From: Psychrobacter sp. Pi2-1
GTDB taxonomy: Bacteria; Pseudomonadota; Gammaproteobacteria; Pseudomonadales; Moraxellaceae
Assembly (NCBI RefSeq): GCF_904846645.1
Contig: NZ_CAJHBO010000021.1
Location: forward strand, 1-48,872
Direction of reading: 5' to 3'
Length of the DNA: 48,872 nt
This document shows positions 8,849 through 17,913 of the stretch, piece by piece. Under the pieces are notes generated by a model that saw only the letters and a program-made list of their open reading frames with translations, was not told where the DNA came from and did not search any database. The translations under genes and the position numbers were made by a program. Position 1 is the first letter of the stretch. Each line of letters starts with the position of its first letter.

Positions 8849-9571
8849 GTGACGGTATATCCATTGAAACTCTCCATCATTATTCCATTGTTAAATGAAG
8901 CGGACAACTTGCCTGAGCTTATGGCTCATATTGTTCGTCTCGATCCGGCACCGCAGCAAGTGATATTGGTCGATGGTGGCTCAGTGGATGGTTCGGTTGC
9001 TATCGCCGACAGTGTGCTCAAAAGTATAGAGGCTACCCAATCAGCTATCGACTGGCATATTATCGAATCTACGGTAGGACGCGCTCAGCAAATGAATGCG
9101 GGCGCTATGTTAGCAACAGGTGATGCGCTGCTATTTTTACATGCTGATACCGAGCTGCCAGCTGACGCGATAGACAACGTTCAACAGGCAGTAGCTCAGT
9201 ATGACTGGGGACGTTTCGATGTGCGCTTAGACAGTCGTGAGCCATTGTTAAAAATCGTCGGATTAATAATAAACCAGCGCTCACGCTCAATGGGTATAGC
9301 TACTGGTGATCAAGCAATATTTATCAAAAAGTCCGTGTTTGAGCAGATTGGTGGCTATCCTGATCAGCCACTGATGGAAGATATCGAACTGTGTAAACGG
9401 CTAAAGAAAATTGCTCGACCAGCTTGTCTAAAGAGTAAAGTCACGACTTCAGCGCGGCGTTGGCAGCAGCATGGCACGTGGCGGACGATTTTTTTGATGT
9501 GGCATTTGCGCTTTGATTATTGGCGCGGCGTATCGCCTGACGTCTTAAAGCAACGCTACTATAAGCAGTGA
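8849..9571 (+). CDS. Arsenosugar-type family 2 glycosyltransferase (TIGR04283-like)
   Basis: The 240-residue protein is a GT-A fold, family 2 glycosyltransferase. It shows SIIIPLLNEADNLPEL (9-24), the nucleotide-binding VDGGSVDGS (41-49), the metal-binding HADTELP (98-104), TGDQAIFI (152-159) and MEDIELCKRLKK (from 176). This combination is that of the TIGR04283 family, found beside arsS in arsenosugar clusters. A sugar or glycerol-type acceptor linkage is expected, but the donor is not known from sequence. Start: GTG 8849 was used; a TTG at 8864 just before KLSIII is also possible, and no strong ribosome site separates them. It follows the DUF547 gene by 30 bp and is probably co-transcribed. 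Confidence 0.88.
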   Translation: MTVYPLKLSIIIPLLNEADNLPELMAHIVRLDPAPQQVILVDGGSVDGSVAIADSVLKSIEATQSAIDWHIIESTVGRAQQMNAGAMLATGDALLFLHADTELPADAIDNVQQAVAQYDWGRFDVRLDSREPLLKIVGLIINQRSRSMGIATGDQAIFIKKSVFEQIGGYPDQPLMEDIELCKRLKKIARPACLKSKVTTSARRWQQHGTWRTIFLMWHLRFDYWRGVSPDVLKQRYYKQ

Positions 9572-9652
9572 AGTTGTTTGGTTTATAAATATGATAGACA
9601 AAAGAAGAAAGAGTTCGTCCTTGTACATTTGACCAATTGAGAGACCGTTATA

Positions 9653-10300
9653 GTGACAGCTGATTTATCTGCAAGACAGCAAGATACCTGCATCATTCTG
9701 TTTGCAAAATATCCAGCGCCTAATAAGGCGAAGACCCGTTTGCAGCCAGCGCTAGGGGTAGATGGCGCTGCACGTATGGCAAGGCAACTATTATTGCATA
9801 GTATTGAGCAGACCGTTGATACGGGCTTTTCCGTCGAGTTATGTGTGAGTCCAGCACCAACAGATCCATGTTGGCAAGCGCTTGATTTTCCTGACTCGTT
9901 GCGTTGGTCTGCGCAGGCCGACGGTGATTTGGGTTTACGTATGTTGATAGCCAGTCAGCAAGCATTGCAACGTTTTGACAAGGTTGTATTAATTGGTACG
10001 GACTGTCCTAGTCTTACGACAGCACGTATTCAGACAGCGATACAGCAGCTAAATCAACACGATGCGGTCATGATTCCAGCGACTGATGGTGGTTATGTAC
10101 TGCTAGGGTTTAGACAAGTTAATGAAAGCCTGTTTTCGGACATTGTTTGGAGTACGGCTAGTGTAGCCGCTGTCACTGAGCAGCGCATGGCGGCATTAGG
10201 CTGGAGACTGGCATTATTTGACCCTTTGCATGATATTGATGAGCCTAAAGATTTAGTGCATTTACCGTCAAGCTGGCTAGATTCTCACGTCAATATTTAG
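9653..10300 (+). CDS. Arsenosugar-type glycosyltransferase, DUF2064 (TIGR04282-like)
   Basis: This 215-residue protein belongs to the DUF2064/TIGR04282 group of nucleotide-diphospho-sugar transferase folds. Motifs seen are LFAKYPAPNKAKTRL (16-30), a nucleotide-binding loop rich in basic residues; VLIGTDCPSLT (112-122), with the GTDCP signature; DGGYVLLG (145-152); and FSDIVWST (161-168). In arsenosugar clusters this family accompanies the TIGR04283 enzyme, as it does here 80 bp downstream. The exact donor and acceptor are unknown. Start is GTG 9653, which fits the family start just before the KYPAPN motif. Confidence 0.88.
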   Translation: MTADLSARQQDTCIILFAKYPAPNKAKTRLQPALGVDGAARMARQLLLHSIEQTVDTGFSVELCVSPAPTDPCWQALDFPDSLRWSAQADGDLGLRMLIASQQALQRFDKVVLIGTDCPSLTTARIQTAIQQLNQHDAVMIPATDGGYVLLGFRQVNESLFSDIVWSTASVAAVTEQRMAALGWRLALFDPLHDIDEPKDLVHLPSSWLDSHVNI

Positions 10301-10423
10301 GTTGATAATAGCTGATAAAGGATAATTGATAACTAGGTCAATAAACTCACTAACGTAGTTGCATATTCTAAGATGATTTACTAAGACTTTTAACTGGATG
10401 GCACATTCAATAAGGATATTGTT

Positions 10424-11467
10424 ATGCATGACGTCGTGCAAAATTACTATGGAAAAGAGTTACAGAGTACCAATGATTTAAAGACTTCGGCTTGTTGTGA
10501 TATTAGCAATATGCCTGAGTGGCTCAAGCCATTACTCGCAAACATTCACGATGAAGTATTGAGTCGCTATTACGGCTGCGGCCTGGTATGTCCAGCACTG
10601 CTTGAAGGCTGCCGAATTTTAGATTTGGGTAGTGGTTCAGGCCGAGATGTCTATGCATTGGCACAATTGGTTGGCGAGAGTGGGCACGTAGTCGGTGTTG
10701 ATATGACCGATGAGCAGCTAGCCGTTGCCAAACAGCATCAAGCCTATCATGTCGAGAAGTTTGGCTATGATAATGTGACGTTTTTGCATGGCTATATCGA
10801 GAAACTAGATGAACTAGACCTTGAGGCTAATAGCTTTGATATCATCGTCTCAAACTGCGTTATCAATCTATCACCAGATAAAGCCGCGGTCATGGCCAGT
10901 GTGCAGCGTTTGCTGAAACCTGGTGGGGAGTTTTATTTTTCTGATGTCTATGCTGATCGCCGTATCCCGCAACACTTAATCGATGACCCAGTCTTATATG
11001 GCGAATGTTTGAGCGGTGCATTGTATTGGAAGGATTTTAACCGTTTGTCACGAGATGCAGGATTCTTAGACGTACGTTTGGTTGAAGATCGCCCACTTGA
11101 GATTACAGATCCTACATTGGCAGCCAAAATTGGTGATATTCAGTTTTTCTCTGCAACTTACCGCTTATTTAAAATTGACTCGCTTGAGGATGCTTGCGAA
11201 GATCATGGACAAGCGGTGATATATCAAGGAACTATCGAGCAGTCCCCGCATCGGTTTGATTTAGATAAACATCATGCTATCGAAGCTGGTCGGGTATTTC
11301 CAGTATGTGGCAATACGTTTCGCATGCTACAAGAGTCACGCTTTGCGCCGCATTTTGAGTTTATCGGTGATGACAGTCATCACTACGGTATTTTTGCGGG
11401 TTGCGGTGAGCTAATGCCATTTACTCAACCTATGATGTTAGCATCTGGTGCAGGTGGTTGTTGCTGA
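10424..11467 (+). CDS. arsM: Arsenite S-adenosylmethionine methyltransferase
   Basis: ArsM methylates arsenite with SAM to mono-, di- and trimethyl forms. The 347-residue protein has a class I methyltransferase fold with RILDLGSGSGRDVY (64-77) and GVDMT (91-95), and LLKPGGEFYFSDVY late in the fold. Cysteines expected to bind arsenic are present: C145 in VSNCVINL and C195 in YGECLSGAL match the conserved pair of ArsM proteins, and C24/C25 and C52/C56 lie in the N-terminal region. The C-terminus ends in GGCC, another possible thiol pair. The N-terminal VVQNYYGKELQST is typical. The ATG follows AAGG. It is the last gene of the arsenosugar block and ends at a clear terminator. Confidence 0.95.
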   Translation: MHDVVQNYYGKELQSTNDLKTSACCDISNMPEWLKPLLANIHDEVLSRYYGCGLVCPALLEGCRILDLGSGSGRDVYALAQLVGESGHVVGVDMTDEQLAVAKQHQAYHVEKFGYDNVTFLHGYIEKLDELDLEANSFDIIVSNCVINLSPDKAAVMASVQRLLKPGGEFYFSDVYADRRIPQHLIDDPVLYGECLSGALYWKDFNRLSRDAGFLDVRLVEDRPLEITDPTLAAKIGDIQFFSATYRLFKIDSLEDACEDHGQAVIYQGTIEQSPHRFDLDKHHAIEAGRVFPVCGNTFRMLQESRFAPHFEFIGDDSHHYGIFAGCGELMPFTQPMMLASGAGGCC

Positions 11468-11519
11468 TATCAAAGTGATGTATTTAGCATAAATTCAAAT
11501 ATACATGCTAAATTATAAG

Positions 11520-11553
11520 AAAGGCCATTATTTTAGATAATGGCCTTTTTTTG
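11520..11553 (+). terminator. Terminator of the arsenosugar block
   Basis: The stem AAGGCCATTA / TAATGGCCTT is followed on the plus strand by a T run. It lies about 50 bp after arsM; the opposite side has a weaker T-rich tract and may also serve the convergent phosphorylase gene. Confidence 0.85.
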
Positions 11554-11625
11554 ACTTGATTGAAGGCAGATTAAGACTAAACCGATTGAAAGTATTTAGT
11601 TCAAAATGGAAAAGACGCATTAAAG

Positions 11626-12519
11626 TCACGTTAGCAAGGCGGCCAATCTGATTTTGGTATGCTCGTCCATCGCATCTATAGGTGTGACCAATGCTTGTGC
11701 AAGAGCATTGTGAGCGATTGAGTCAGGTAGTTCAGCGGCAATCAAAGCAACAGCTTCTTTAATCACTTTTTGAGCATTGTCCGAATTTTTCATGAGGTTC
11801 TTTATAGCATAGTCGGCACTCACGGCTTCTTTCGTCGGATGCCAACAGTCGAAGTCTGTCACCAGAGCTAACGTGGCATAAGCAATACTGGCTTCACGAG
11901 CCAATTTAGCTTCTGGCATATTGGTCATGCCAATGATATCTGCCTGCATCTGACGATACCATTCTGACTCTGCCCGAGTTGAGAATTGAGGCCCTTCGAT
12001 ACAGACATAAGTTGCTTTAGAATGACTGCTACCTTCTGCAATATCTGCTTGGTCATAAGCGCGCGTCAATATGTCTGCTAGGGCAGGGCATAGTGGGTCT
12101 GCCATCGATACATGAGCGACGGCACCTTCACCAAAAAAGGTACTCACTCTCTGCTTGGTCATATCGATCATTTGATCAGGCACGACCATATCTAGTGGCT
12201 TAAGCGATTCTCGTAGAGAGCCAACTGCTGATACGGAGACGATATAGCGTACCCCAAGCGTTTTTAGCGCATAGATATTGGCTCGATAAGGCACTTCAGA
12301 CGGGGTCAGTCTGTGGCCCTGACCATGCCGTGTTAGAAATGCGACTGTCACTCCCTCAAGCTCACCTAAGACAATATCATCAGATGGACTGCCATAAGGC
12401 GTCTGTATTGTCACACTGCGTTTGTTGGTCAGTGATGACATTTGGTAGAGACCGCTGCCACCGATGATAGCAATATCAGCAGATAACGTTGCCAGTACTT
12501 CCGTGTGGGGTATTGTCAT
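11626..12519 (-). CDS. S-methyl-5'-thioadenosine phosphorylase-type purine nucleoside phosphorylase
   Basis: The 297-residue protein is a trimeric-type purine nucleoside phosphorylase of the MTAP family, which splits 5'-modified adenosines into adenine and a ribose-1-phosphate derivative. It shows IAIIGGSGLYQM (phosphate loop), FLTRHGQGHRLTPSEVPYRANIYALK, VSAVGSLRE, the base-binding IEGPQFSTRAES, IGMTNMPEAKLAREA and TDFDCWH. All are hallmark MTAP motifs. It is convergent with arsM and separated from it by a terminator and about 160 bp. ArsS makes a 5'-substituted adenosine chemically similar to methylthioadenosine, so this enzyme could release adenine from the arsenical nucleoside; ordinary methylthioadenosine salvage is the default role. 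Confidence 0.88.
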   Translation of the reverse strand: MTIPHTEVLATLSADIAIIGGSGLYQMSSLTNKRSVTIQTPYGSPSDDIVLGELEGVTVAFLTRHGQGHRLTPSEVPYRANIYALKTLGVRYIVSVSAVGSLRESLKPLDMVVPDQMIDMTKQRVSTFFGEGAVAHVSMADPLCPALADILTRAYDQADIAEGSSHSKATYVCIEGPQFSTRAESEWYRQMQADIIGMTNMPEAKLAREASIAYATLALVTDFDCWHPTKEAVSADYAIKNLMKNSDNAQKVIKEAVALIAAELPDSIAHNALAQALVTPIDAMDEHTKIRLAALLT

Positions 12520-13002
12520 AAGGACTATCCGAGTAGATTAATAAAAGAGAGACACAGACTAGTGCCATGTAACATCCTGAACCAAAAAATAGCTTAGACA
12601 AAATATAGCAGAACTTTTGCCCTTATAGTTATAAATCGAGATAGTTATAAATCGAGAGTCCTCATTAATTTGCTATATCTTAAAATTCCTAAGAAATAAT
12701 GCGATATGACAATATTTGCCAGATATCGATAAAGGTTTACAATAGCGACAATTTTTGTTTTAATATTTATTAAATGAAACTTTGTTTCGCATAGCAAAAC
12801 ACATATATATATTAGCTCAATTAATGAATGACATATATTTTCTCTAATAGCTTTAAATATAAGGTATTGAAAGAAAAAGAGAAAGCAAGCTAAGGTTTAT
12901 TTATTGATAGAATTACTATATTATTACTCGTCTGTAACGTATTTATGTATAAATACGGATATTGTTAAACGTACAAAATCGACCACTTCAAGGATGAATT
13001 CA
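12520..13002. other. AT-rich divergent promoter region with a 16-bp tandem repeat
   Basis: No convincing gene is seen in these 483 bp between the phosphorylase (minus) and the TRAP operon (plus). Two perfect copies of ATAGTTATAAATCGAG lie at 12625-12640 and 12641-12656. The stretch 12770-12900 is very AT-rich and probably holds the TRAP promoter. Confidence 0.5.
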
Positions 13003-14022
13003 ATGCTTAATTCTTTAAAATCCCCATTACTTTTGTCAGCTATGTTGAGTGCTGCGTTAGGTCTAACTGCATGCTCATCTCCAAGCTCAGAGGGCAGTGA
13101 TACTGCATCTGCAGATAGCGCGGCAACAGATACTGCAGCAGATAAGCTTGATACTAAGTTTTTGACCATCGCTACTGGTGGCGCGTCTGGCCCTTATAAC
13201 ATCATTGGTACTTCATTGTCTGAAGTCTATGTCAAAACCTTTGGCGTAAACTCAAAAACTCAAACCACTGGCGCATCAGTCGAAAACGTCAATCTATTGA
13301 CCCAGGGCAAGGTCGACATGGTCTTGGCACTAAGTGACGTAGTGACAGATGCTGTCGAAGGTAAAAACAACTTTGAGCAGCCAATCACTAACATTCAGCA
13401 GATTGCTGTTTTGTACCCTAATGTGGTGCAAATCGTGACCTCGAAAAAATCTGGTATCAAAAACATTGAAGATTTACGAGGCAAGCGCATTGCGGTAGGC
13501 GATCAAGGTTCTGGTACAGAAGTGAATGCTCGTACTTTACTAGAAGGGTTTGGTATCACGTATGATGATGTCACCGTTGATTATCTAGGCTTTGCTGAAG
13601 CTGCTGATGGTATGAAAGCAGGTAAGATTGAAGCGGCATTCTTTAGTAGTGGCCTACCAAACTCATCTTTGATGGAGTTAGAGCAGGGCTTAGATTTACA
13701 GATTGTCACTATCAACCAAGACAAGCTAAAAGAAATCATCGCGACCAAGCCTTACTTCAAAACCTTTGAGATTCCTGCTGGCACTTATGGCAACGAAACA
13801 GCCGTACCAACTGCAGCAATTATGAATGCACTATTGGTTAGCTCTGATCTATCTGAAGCGGATGGTTATAAACTAACCAAAGCATTATTCGATAATTTAG
13901 ATGGTCTAAAAACAGCTCACCAAGCGGCCAATGATATCAGTCTAGAAACCGCTCGTGATGGCATGGTAGCCCCAATCCATCCTGGAGCTAAAAAGTACTA
14001 TGACGAACAAGCAGCCAAGTAA
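13003..14022 (+). CDS. TAXI-family TRAP transporter substrate-binding lipoprotein
   Basis: This 339-residue protein is the solute-binding subunit of a TAXI-type TRAP transporter. It starts with a lipoprotein signal, with the lipobox LTAC at 21-24 so that C24 would be lipidated, followed by a serine- and threonine-rich linker. The mature part has FLTIATGGASGPYNIIGTSLSEV, typical of the family, and RGKRIAVGDQGSGTEVNARTLL. I chose ATG 13003 because AAGGA lies eight bases upstream; an in-frame TTG at 12904 would put about 33 residues before the signal. It overlaps the next gene by 23 bp and heads a three-gene operon. Ligands of TAXI proteins include organic acids and glutamate, but this one is unknown. 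Confidence 0.93.
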   Translation: MLNSLKSPLLLSAMLSAALGLTACSSPSSEGSDTASADSAATDTAADKLDTKFLTIATGGASGPYNIIGTSLSEVYVKTFGVNSKTQTTGASVENVNLLTQGKVDMVLALSDVVTDAVEGKNNFEQPITNIQQIAVLYPNVVQIVTSKKSGIKNIEDLRGKRIAVGDQGSGTEVNARTLLEGFGITYDDVTVDYLGFAEAADGMKAGKIEAAFFSSGLPNSSLMELEQGLDLQIVTINQDKLKEIIATKPYFKTFEIPAGTYGNETAVPTAAIMNALLVSSDLSEADGYKLTKALFDNLDGLKTAHQAANDISLETARDGMVAPIHPGAKKYYDEQAAK

Positions 14023-14563
14023 TTCATTATGGTTATCAACTGGCGCGGCATTTATTGCAGCGCTGGTTTTTTTTACGCTATGGTTAGGCTCTACGCTTCA
14101 GTCTGTCGTTGAAGTGCGAGTCGCAGGCGTAGACGGTGCTGATGATAAGGTTTGTTATTTCACTGAGCCTGATTTTCAGCTACGTTGGATACATTCTGTA
14201 GAAAAACAGTGGTGGGAAGAGCAGTATCAACGCATAGATGGCAGCAGTACAGAAGGTGCGGAGCTGTTACTGACCACGACCTATTTTGAAGCGTTCGGTG
14301 CGGGGACACCCTCCACCGAAATGCTCGCTCCTATACAAAAGCCTGGCTATCTGGGTTATCAAATCAACGAAAAACTGCCTCGCCTTAATTGGGTCGTATC
14401 TAGACTGACCAAAGGTGAAATGGATTATGGTGGTCATCGTTTCTTGATTCACCAGTGGGTGCCAGACTATTCTGAAGTGGTGATCATGCCTAAGACGTAT
14501 GATTTAATTGATAGATTTAAAAAGGACTTTTGTCATGAACTCCCAAGTGACGGATCAAGGTAG
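14000..14563 (+). CDS. DUF1850 protein of the TAXI-TRAP operon
   Basis: The 187-residue protein has one N-terminal membrane segment (about 10-30) and a domain matching DUF1850, which is regularly encoded between TAXI binding proteins and their permeases. The conserved part includes FQLRWIHSVEKQWWEEQY, where W/IHSVE is the family core, and LLTTTYFEAFGAGTP. Its job is unestablished; genomic association suggests an accessory part of the transporter. The gene overlaps the end of the binding-protein gene and its own 3' end overlaps the permease start, so translation is probably coupled. The start is supported by GGAG about 12 bases upstream. Confidence 0.85.
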   Translation: MTNKQPSNSLWLSTGAAFIAALVFFTLWLGSTLQSVVEVRVAGVDGADDKVCYFTEPDFQLRWIHSVEKQWWEEQYQRIDGSSTEGAELLLTTTYFEAFGAGTPSTEMLAPIQKPGYLGYQINEKLPRLNWVVSRLTKGEMDYGGHRFLIHQWVPDYSEVVIMPKTYDLIDRFKKDFCHELPSDGSR

Positions 14564-16577
14564 TGTGACTACCATGCCAGATGCTCAAGTTGATAACGAT
14601 GCTGAGGCGGATGCGGTCAACCGAGCAGTATTGGAAAAATATGACCGAGAGTCAATCACGCGTCATATCACTCAAGGACCAGTGAAGTATTTTATCGCTG
14701 GCATTTGTATACTCTATTCACTGTTTCATTTATATATCACTTTTAATCCAATGCCAGCACTGTTACAGCGCTCTGTGCACGTGGGTATTGGTTTTGCATT
14801 GATATTCCTAATTTTTCCAGCCAGCAAAAAAAGCAGCCGCAAGCGAGTGGCATGGTATGACTGGATTTGGTTTGCCCTGTCTCTATCCGGTATGGGCTAT
14901 CTCATCTATGAATATCAAGATATCGTGACCTCGCGTGGCGGTATGGCCAATCAGGTCGATGTGATATTTTCCTTGATTACGGTAGTCTGCGTACTAGAAG
15001 GCAGTCGCCGTATCACTGGTTGGATTTTACCAATCTTGGCAGGTATATTTTTGGCCTATCCATTTGTCAGTCATTTAGATTTTATGCCTGATAGGCTTTT
15101 GACTCGTCCTTATGATATGGGTGATATTTTTGGTCAATTGTTCTTAAAAACAGAAGGTTTATATTCTGTCGCGATTGGGGCATCGGTAACATTCATTTTC
15201 TTATTCATTCTCTTTGGTGCATTCTTAGCACGTTCGGGAATGGGGCAGTTATTTAATGATTTGGCATTGGCCATCGCTGGTCATAAGAAGGGCGGCCCTG
15301 CAAAAGTAGCAGTCATCTCTAGTGGCTTTATGGGCAGTATCAACGGCTCAGCTTTATCAAATGTGGTTAGTACGGGTGCTTTTACCATTCCGTTGATGAA
15401 AAAGGTTGGCTATCACAAAGATTTCGCAGGTGCGGTTGAGGCCAGTGCTTCGGTTGGTGGACAGATCTTGCCTCCGATTATGGGTGCTAGTGCCTTTATT
15501 ATGGCTGAGACAACAGGCTTGCCGTATAGCACGATTGCCTTAGCAGCATTATTGCCAGCGATATTATACTACTTAGGTGTCATTGCACAGGTGCATTTCC
15601 GAGCTGGACGTCGCGATCTAAAAGGTATTGCTAAAGAAAATTTACCAGCGGTAAAAGAAGTATTAAAAGCCCGCGGTCACATGCTATTGCCGATTGTCTT
15701 CTTGATTTTCTTATTAATCAGAAACGTACCTGTGGGATATGCAGCAGCTTATACCATTGGCTTTACCGTTGTGATCAGTATGCTTCGTGCCGAAACGCGC
15801 ATGAGTTTTTCTGATATTTTGGGCGCATTAGAAGATGGTGCGCGCCAGTCATTAGCGGTTATGGCGGCTTGTGCGGTCGTCGGTATTATCATTGGGGTTG
15901 TGAGTCTGACCAGCTTTGGTACGGTGATGACATCATCTATCGTCACGCTAGGCGCAGGATCATTATTCTTTACGCTTATCTTAACGATGTTGGCATCAAT
16001 GGTTTTGGGCATGGGACTGCCATCTATTCCTGCCTATATCATTACGGCGACGATGGCGGCGCCAGCATTAGCTGGTTTTGATATTCCAATTTTGTCAGCG
16101 CATATGTTTGTTTTTTATTTTGGTATTTTTGCCAATATTACCCCGCCTGTTTGTCTTGCAGCCTTTGCGGGTGCAGGTATATCGGGCGGCGATCCGATGA
16201 AGACAGGATTCTTGTCGCTCAAGCTGGCACTCGCTGGATTTATCGTACCGTTTATGTTTATCTATAATCCTACGATGCTGATGATTGACCCCACTGATCT
16301 TGCTGTTACGGCAAAAGACTTCCCGCTACCGCCTATTGTAGATATCATTACAGTAGTAGTGACTTCGATTACTGGTGTCATTGCACTAAGCTCAGCACTT
16401 GAGGGGTACTTCAGAGGCGAGATGAATACGGTGACTCGTGTCATCTTAGCTATTGGCGCTTTGTTACTGATTTACCCTGAAATGATCACGGGCATCGTAG
16501 GAGGAGTTATTGTCCTCGGTATTGCTGCATTCAATATAAAAACAGCTGGAAAGCCAACGCCAACTTTAACCGTGTAA
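14535..16577 (+). CDS. TRAP transporter permease, fused small and large subunits (TAXI type)
   Basis: The 680-residue protein is the fused 4TM/12TM permease of TAXI-TRAP systems, combining DctQ-like and DctM-like parts. After a polar N-terminus of about 50 residues comes a block of membrane segments with PMPALLQRSVHVGIGFALIF, then the DctM-like part with the conserved GGPAKVAVISSGFMGSINGSA, VEASASVGGQILPPIMGASAF and MVLGMGLPSIPAYI. The GQILPPIMG and GMGLPS(I/V)PAY motifs are diagnostic. ATG 14535 is used because AAGGA precedes it by about 10 bases; an upstream TTG at 14508 is less likely. It moves the ligand captured by the binding protein, driven by a sodium or proton gradient (family knowledge). 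Confidence 0.94.
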   Translation: MNSQVTDQGSVTTMPDAQVDNDAEADAVNRAVLEKYDRESITRHITQGPVKYFIAGICILYSLFHLYITFNPMPALLQRSVHVGIGFALIFLIFPASKKSSRKRVAWYDWIWFALSLSGMGYLIYEYQDIVTSRGGMANQVDVIFSLITVVCVLEGSRRITGWILPILAGIFLAYPFVSHLDFMPDRLLTRPYDMGDIFGQLFLKTEGLYSVAIGASVTFIFLFILFGAFLARSGMGQLFNDLALAIAGHKKGGPAKVAVISSGFMGSINGSALSNVVSTGAFTIPLMKKVGYHKDFAGAVEASASVGGQILPPIMGASAFIMAETTGLPYSTIALAALLPAILYYLGVIAQVHFRAGRRDLKGIAKENLPAVKEVLKARGHMLLPIVFLIFLLIRNVPVGYAAAYTIGFTVVISMLRAETRMSFSDILGALEDGARQSLAVMAACAVVGIIIGVVSLTSFGTVMTSSIVTLGAGSLFFTLILTMLASMVLGMGLPSIPAYIITATMAAPALAGFDIPILSAHMFVFYFGIFANITPPVCLAAFAGAGISGGDPMKTGFLSLKLALAGFIVPFMFIYNPTMLMIDPTDLAVTAKDFPLPPIVDIITVVVTSITGVIALSSALEGYFRGEMNTVTRVILAIGALLLIYPEMITGIVGGVIVLGIAAFNIKTAGKPTPTLTV

Positions 16578-16616
16578 AGTATTGGATTTGAATTCTTCGT
16601 AAATCTAACAAAGCTA

Positions 16617-16656
16617 AAAAAAGGGTGAATAACAAATCTGTTATTCACCCTTTTTA
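16617..16656. terminator. Bidirectional terminator between the TRAP operon and lipA
   Basis: A 14-15-bp stem (AAGGGTGAATAAC / GTTATTCACCCTT) is flanked by A and T runs on both sides, serving the convergent TRAP permease and lipA genes. Confidence 0.9.
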
Positions 16657-16721
16657 ATATTCTTAAGAGATGTTCTAGCGGCTGTTGTTCGCAACTACTT
16701 TCACCTCACTTGATTGCTAAA

Positions 16722-17765
16722 TTAGCAGCCAAGTTTACCTTCAGCTTCTAATGCTTTTTTGCTACGGATAGGTGCTGGGCAATCTTCGCCATAGTACTGA
16801 CGATCTGCAAAGTAGCTTGAGCGTACCATTGGGCCTGCCCAAATACTAAAGAAGCCAATCTTTTTACCGTAGTCCATATAGCGTTGGAACTCATCTGGAT
16901 GAACATAACGATCGACAGGCGCGTGGTTTTTGCTAGGCTGTAGATACTGACCGATAGTGATCATATCTACATCATGAGCTTTTAGATCATCGAGTAGGGC
17001 ATAGATCTCTTCTTCTGTCTCGCCAAGACCAACCATAAAGCCGCACTTGGTGGCGATATCAGGACGACGCTCTTTATAAATCTTAAGCAAATCTAGTGAA
17101 TGCTGATAGTCAGAACCTGGACGGAAGGCCTTGTATAGACGTGGCACCGTTTCGATGTTGTGGTTAAACACATCTGGTGCAGTCTCTGTCAATAAATCCA
17201 AAGCGATATCCATACGACCACGGAAATCTGGTACTAGGATTTCAATCAAGCAGTTTGGGCTAAGTGCTCTTGACTCGTTTAGGACTTCCACAAAATGTCC
17301 AGCACCGCCGTCTTTTAAATCATCGCGATCGACAGAGGTGATTACAGCATACTTAAGCTGTAGACCTTGAATCGTCTCAGCGGTATGACGCGGCTCATCC
17401 TTGTCTAGCTCATTAGGACGACCATGGCCTACATCACAGAACGGGCAGCGACGCGTACAAATATCACCCATGATCATAAAGGTGGCTGTACCATCAGCGA
17501 AGCACTGTGGCAGGTTAGGGCAGGCCGCTTCTTCACAGACGGTATAAAGCTTTTGCTCACGTAAGGTTGCTTTGATACGAGCAACTTCAGCAGGCGAGGA
17601 CATTTTTACCCGAATCCAATCAGGCTTTTTCTTTGCCTCGACAGTCGGGATCACTTTAATTGGGATACGGGCAACTTTGTCATAGCCACGTAGCTTTTCG
17701 CCTTGGATGGCTTTTTTTGGTTTGGCCTTAGCAGCAGGTACATGTGTTTGTACGGCAGTTGTCAT
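16722..17765 (-). CDS. lipA: Lipoyl synthase
   Basis: LipA inserts two sulfur atoms into protein-bound octanoyl groups to make lipoyl cofactors for the 2-oxoacid dehydrogenases and the glycine cleavage system. The 347-residue protein has the auxiliary cluster motif at C77, C82 and C88 ([14 protein letters not shown]) and the radical SAM motif at C103, C107 and C110 (CTRRCPFC). The C-terminus holds [11 protein letters not shown], containing the RSSY motif whose serine ligates the auxiliary cluster. TVDRDDL appears as [12 protein letters not shown]. There is a basic N-terminal extension of about 45 residues. No lipB is next to it. Function is secure. Confidence 0.97.
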   Translation of the reverse strand: MTTAVQTHVPAAKAKPKKAIQGEKLRGYDKVARIPIKVIPTVEAKKKPDWIRVKMSSPAEVARIKATLREQKLYTVCEEAACPNLPQCFADGTATFMIMGDICTRRCPFCDVGHGRPNELDKDEPRHTAETIQGLQLKYAVITSVDRDDLKDGGAGHFVEVLNESRALSPNCLIEILVPDFRGRMDIALDLLTETAPDVFNHNIETVPRLYKAFRPGSDYQHSLDLLKIYKERRPDIATKCGFMVGLGETEEEIYALLDDLKAHDVDMITIGQYLQPSKNHAPVDRYVHPDEFQRYMDYGKKIGFFSIWAGPMVRSSYFADRQYYGEDCPAPIRSKKALEAEGKLGC

Positions 17766-17913
17766 AATAGAGTTATCTCTTAACCCTTTATATTATAAGG
17801 GTTTATGGAATTATCAGAATGTTTTATGAGTGTAGATATTATAGCAGAAATTTGGTCGTCAATTTTTAAACAATATTGTTAAGATTACTATGATTGCTCG
17901 GACGACCATAGTT

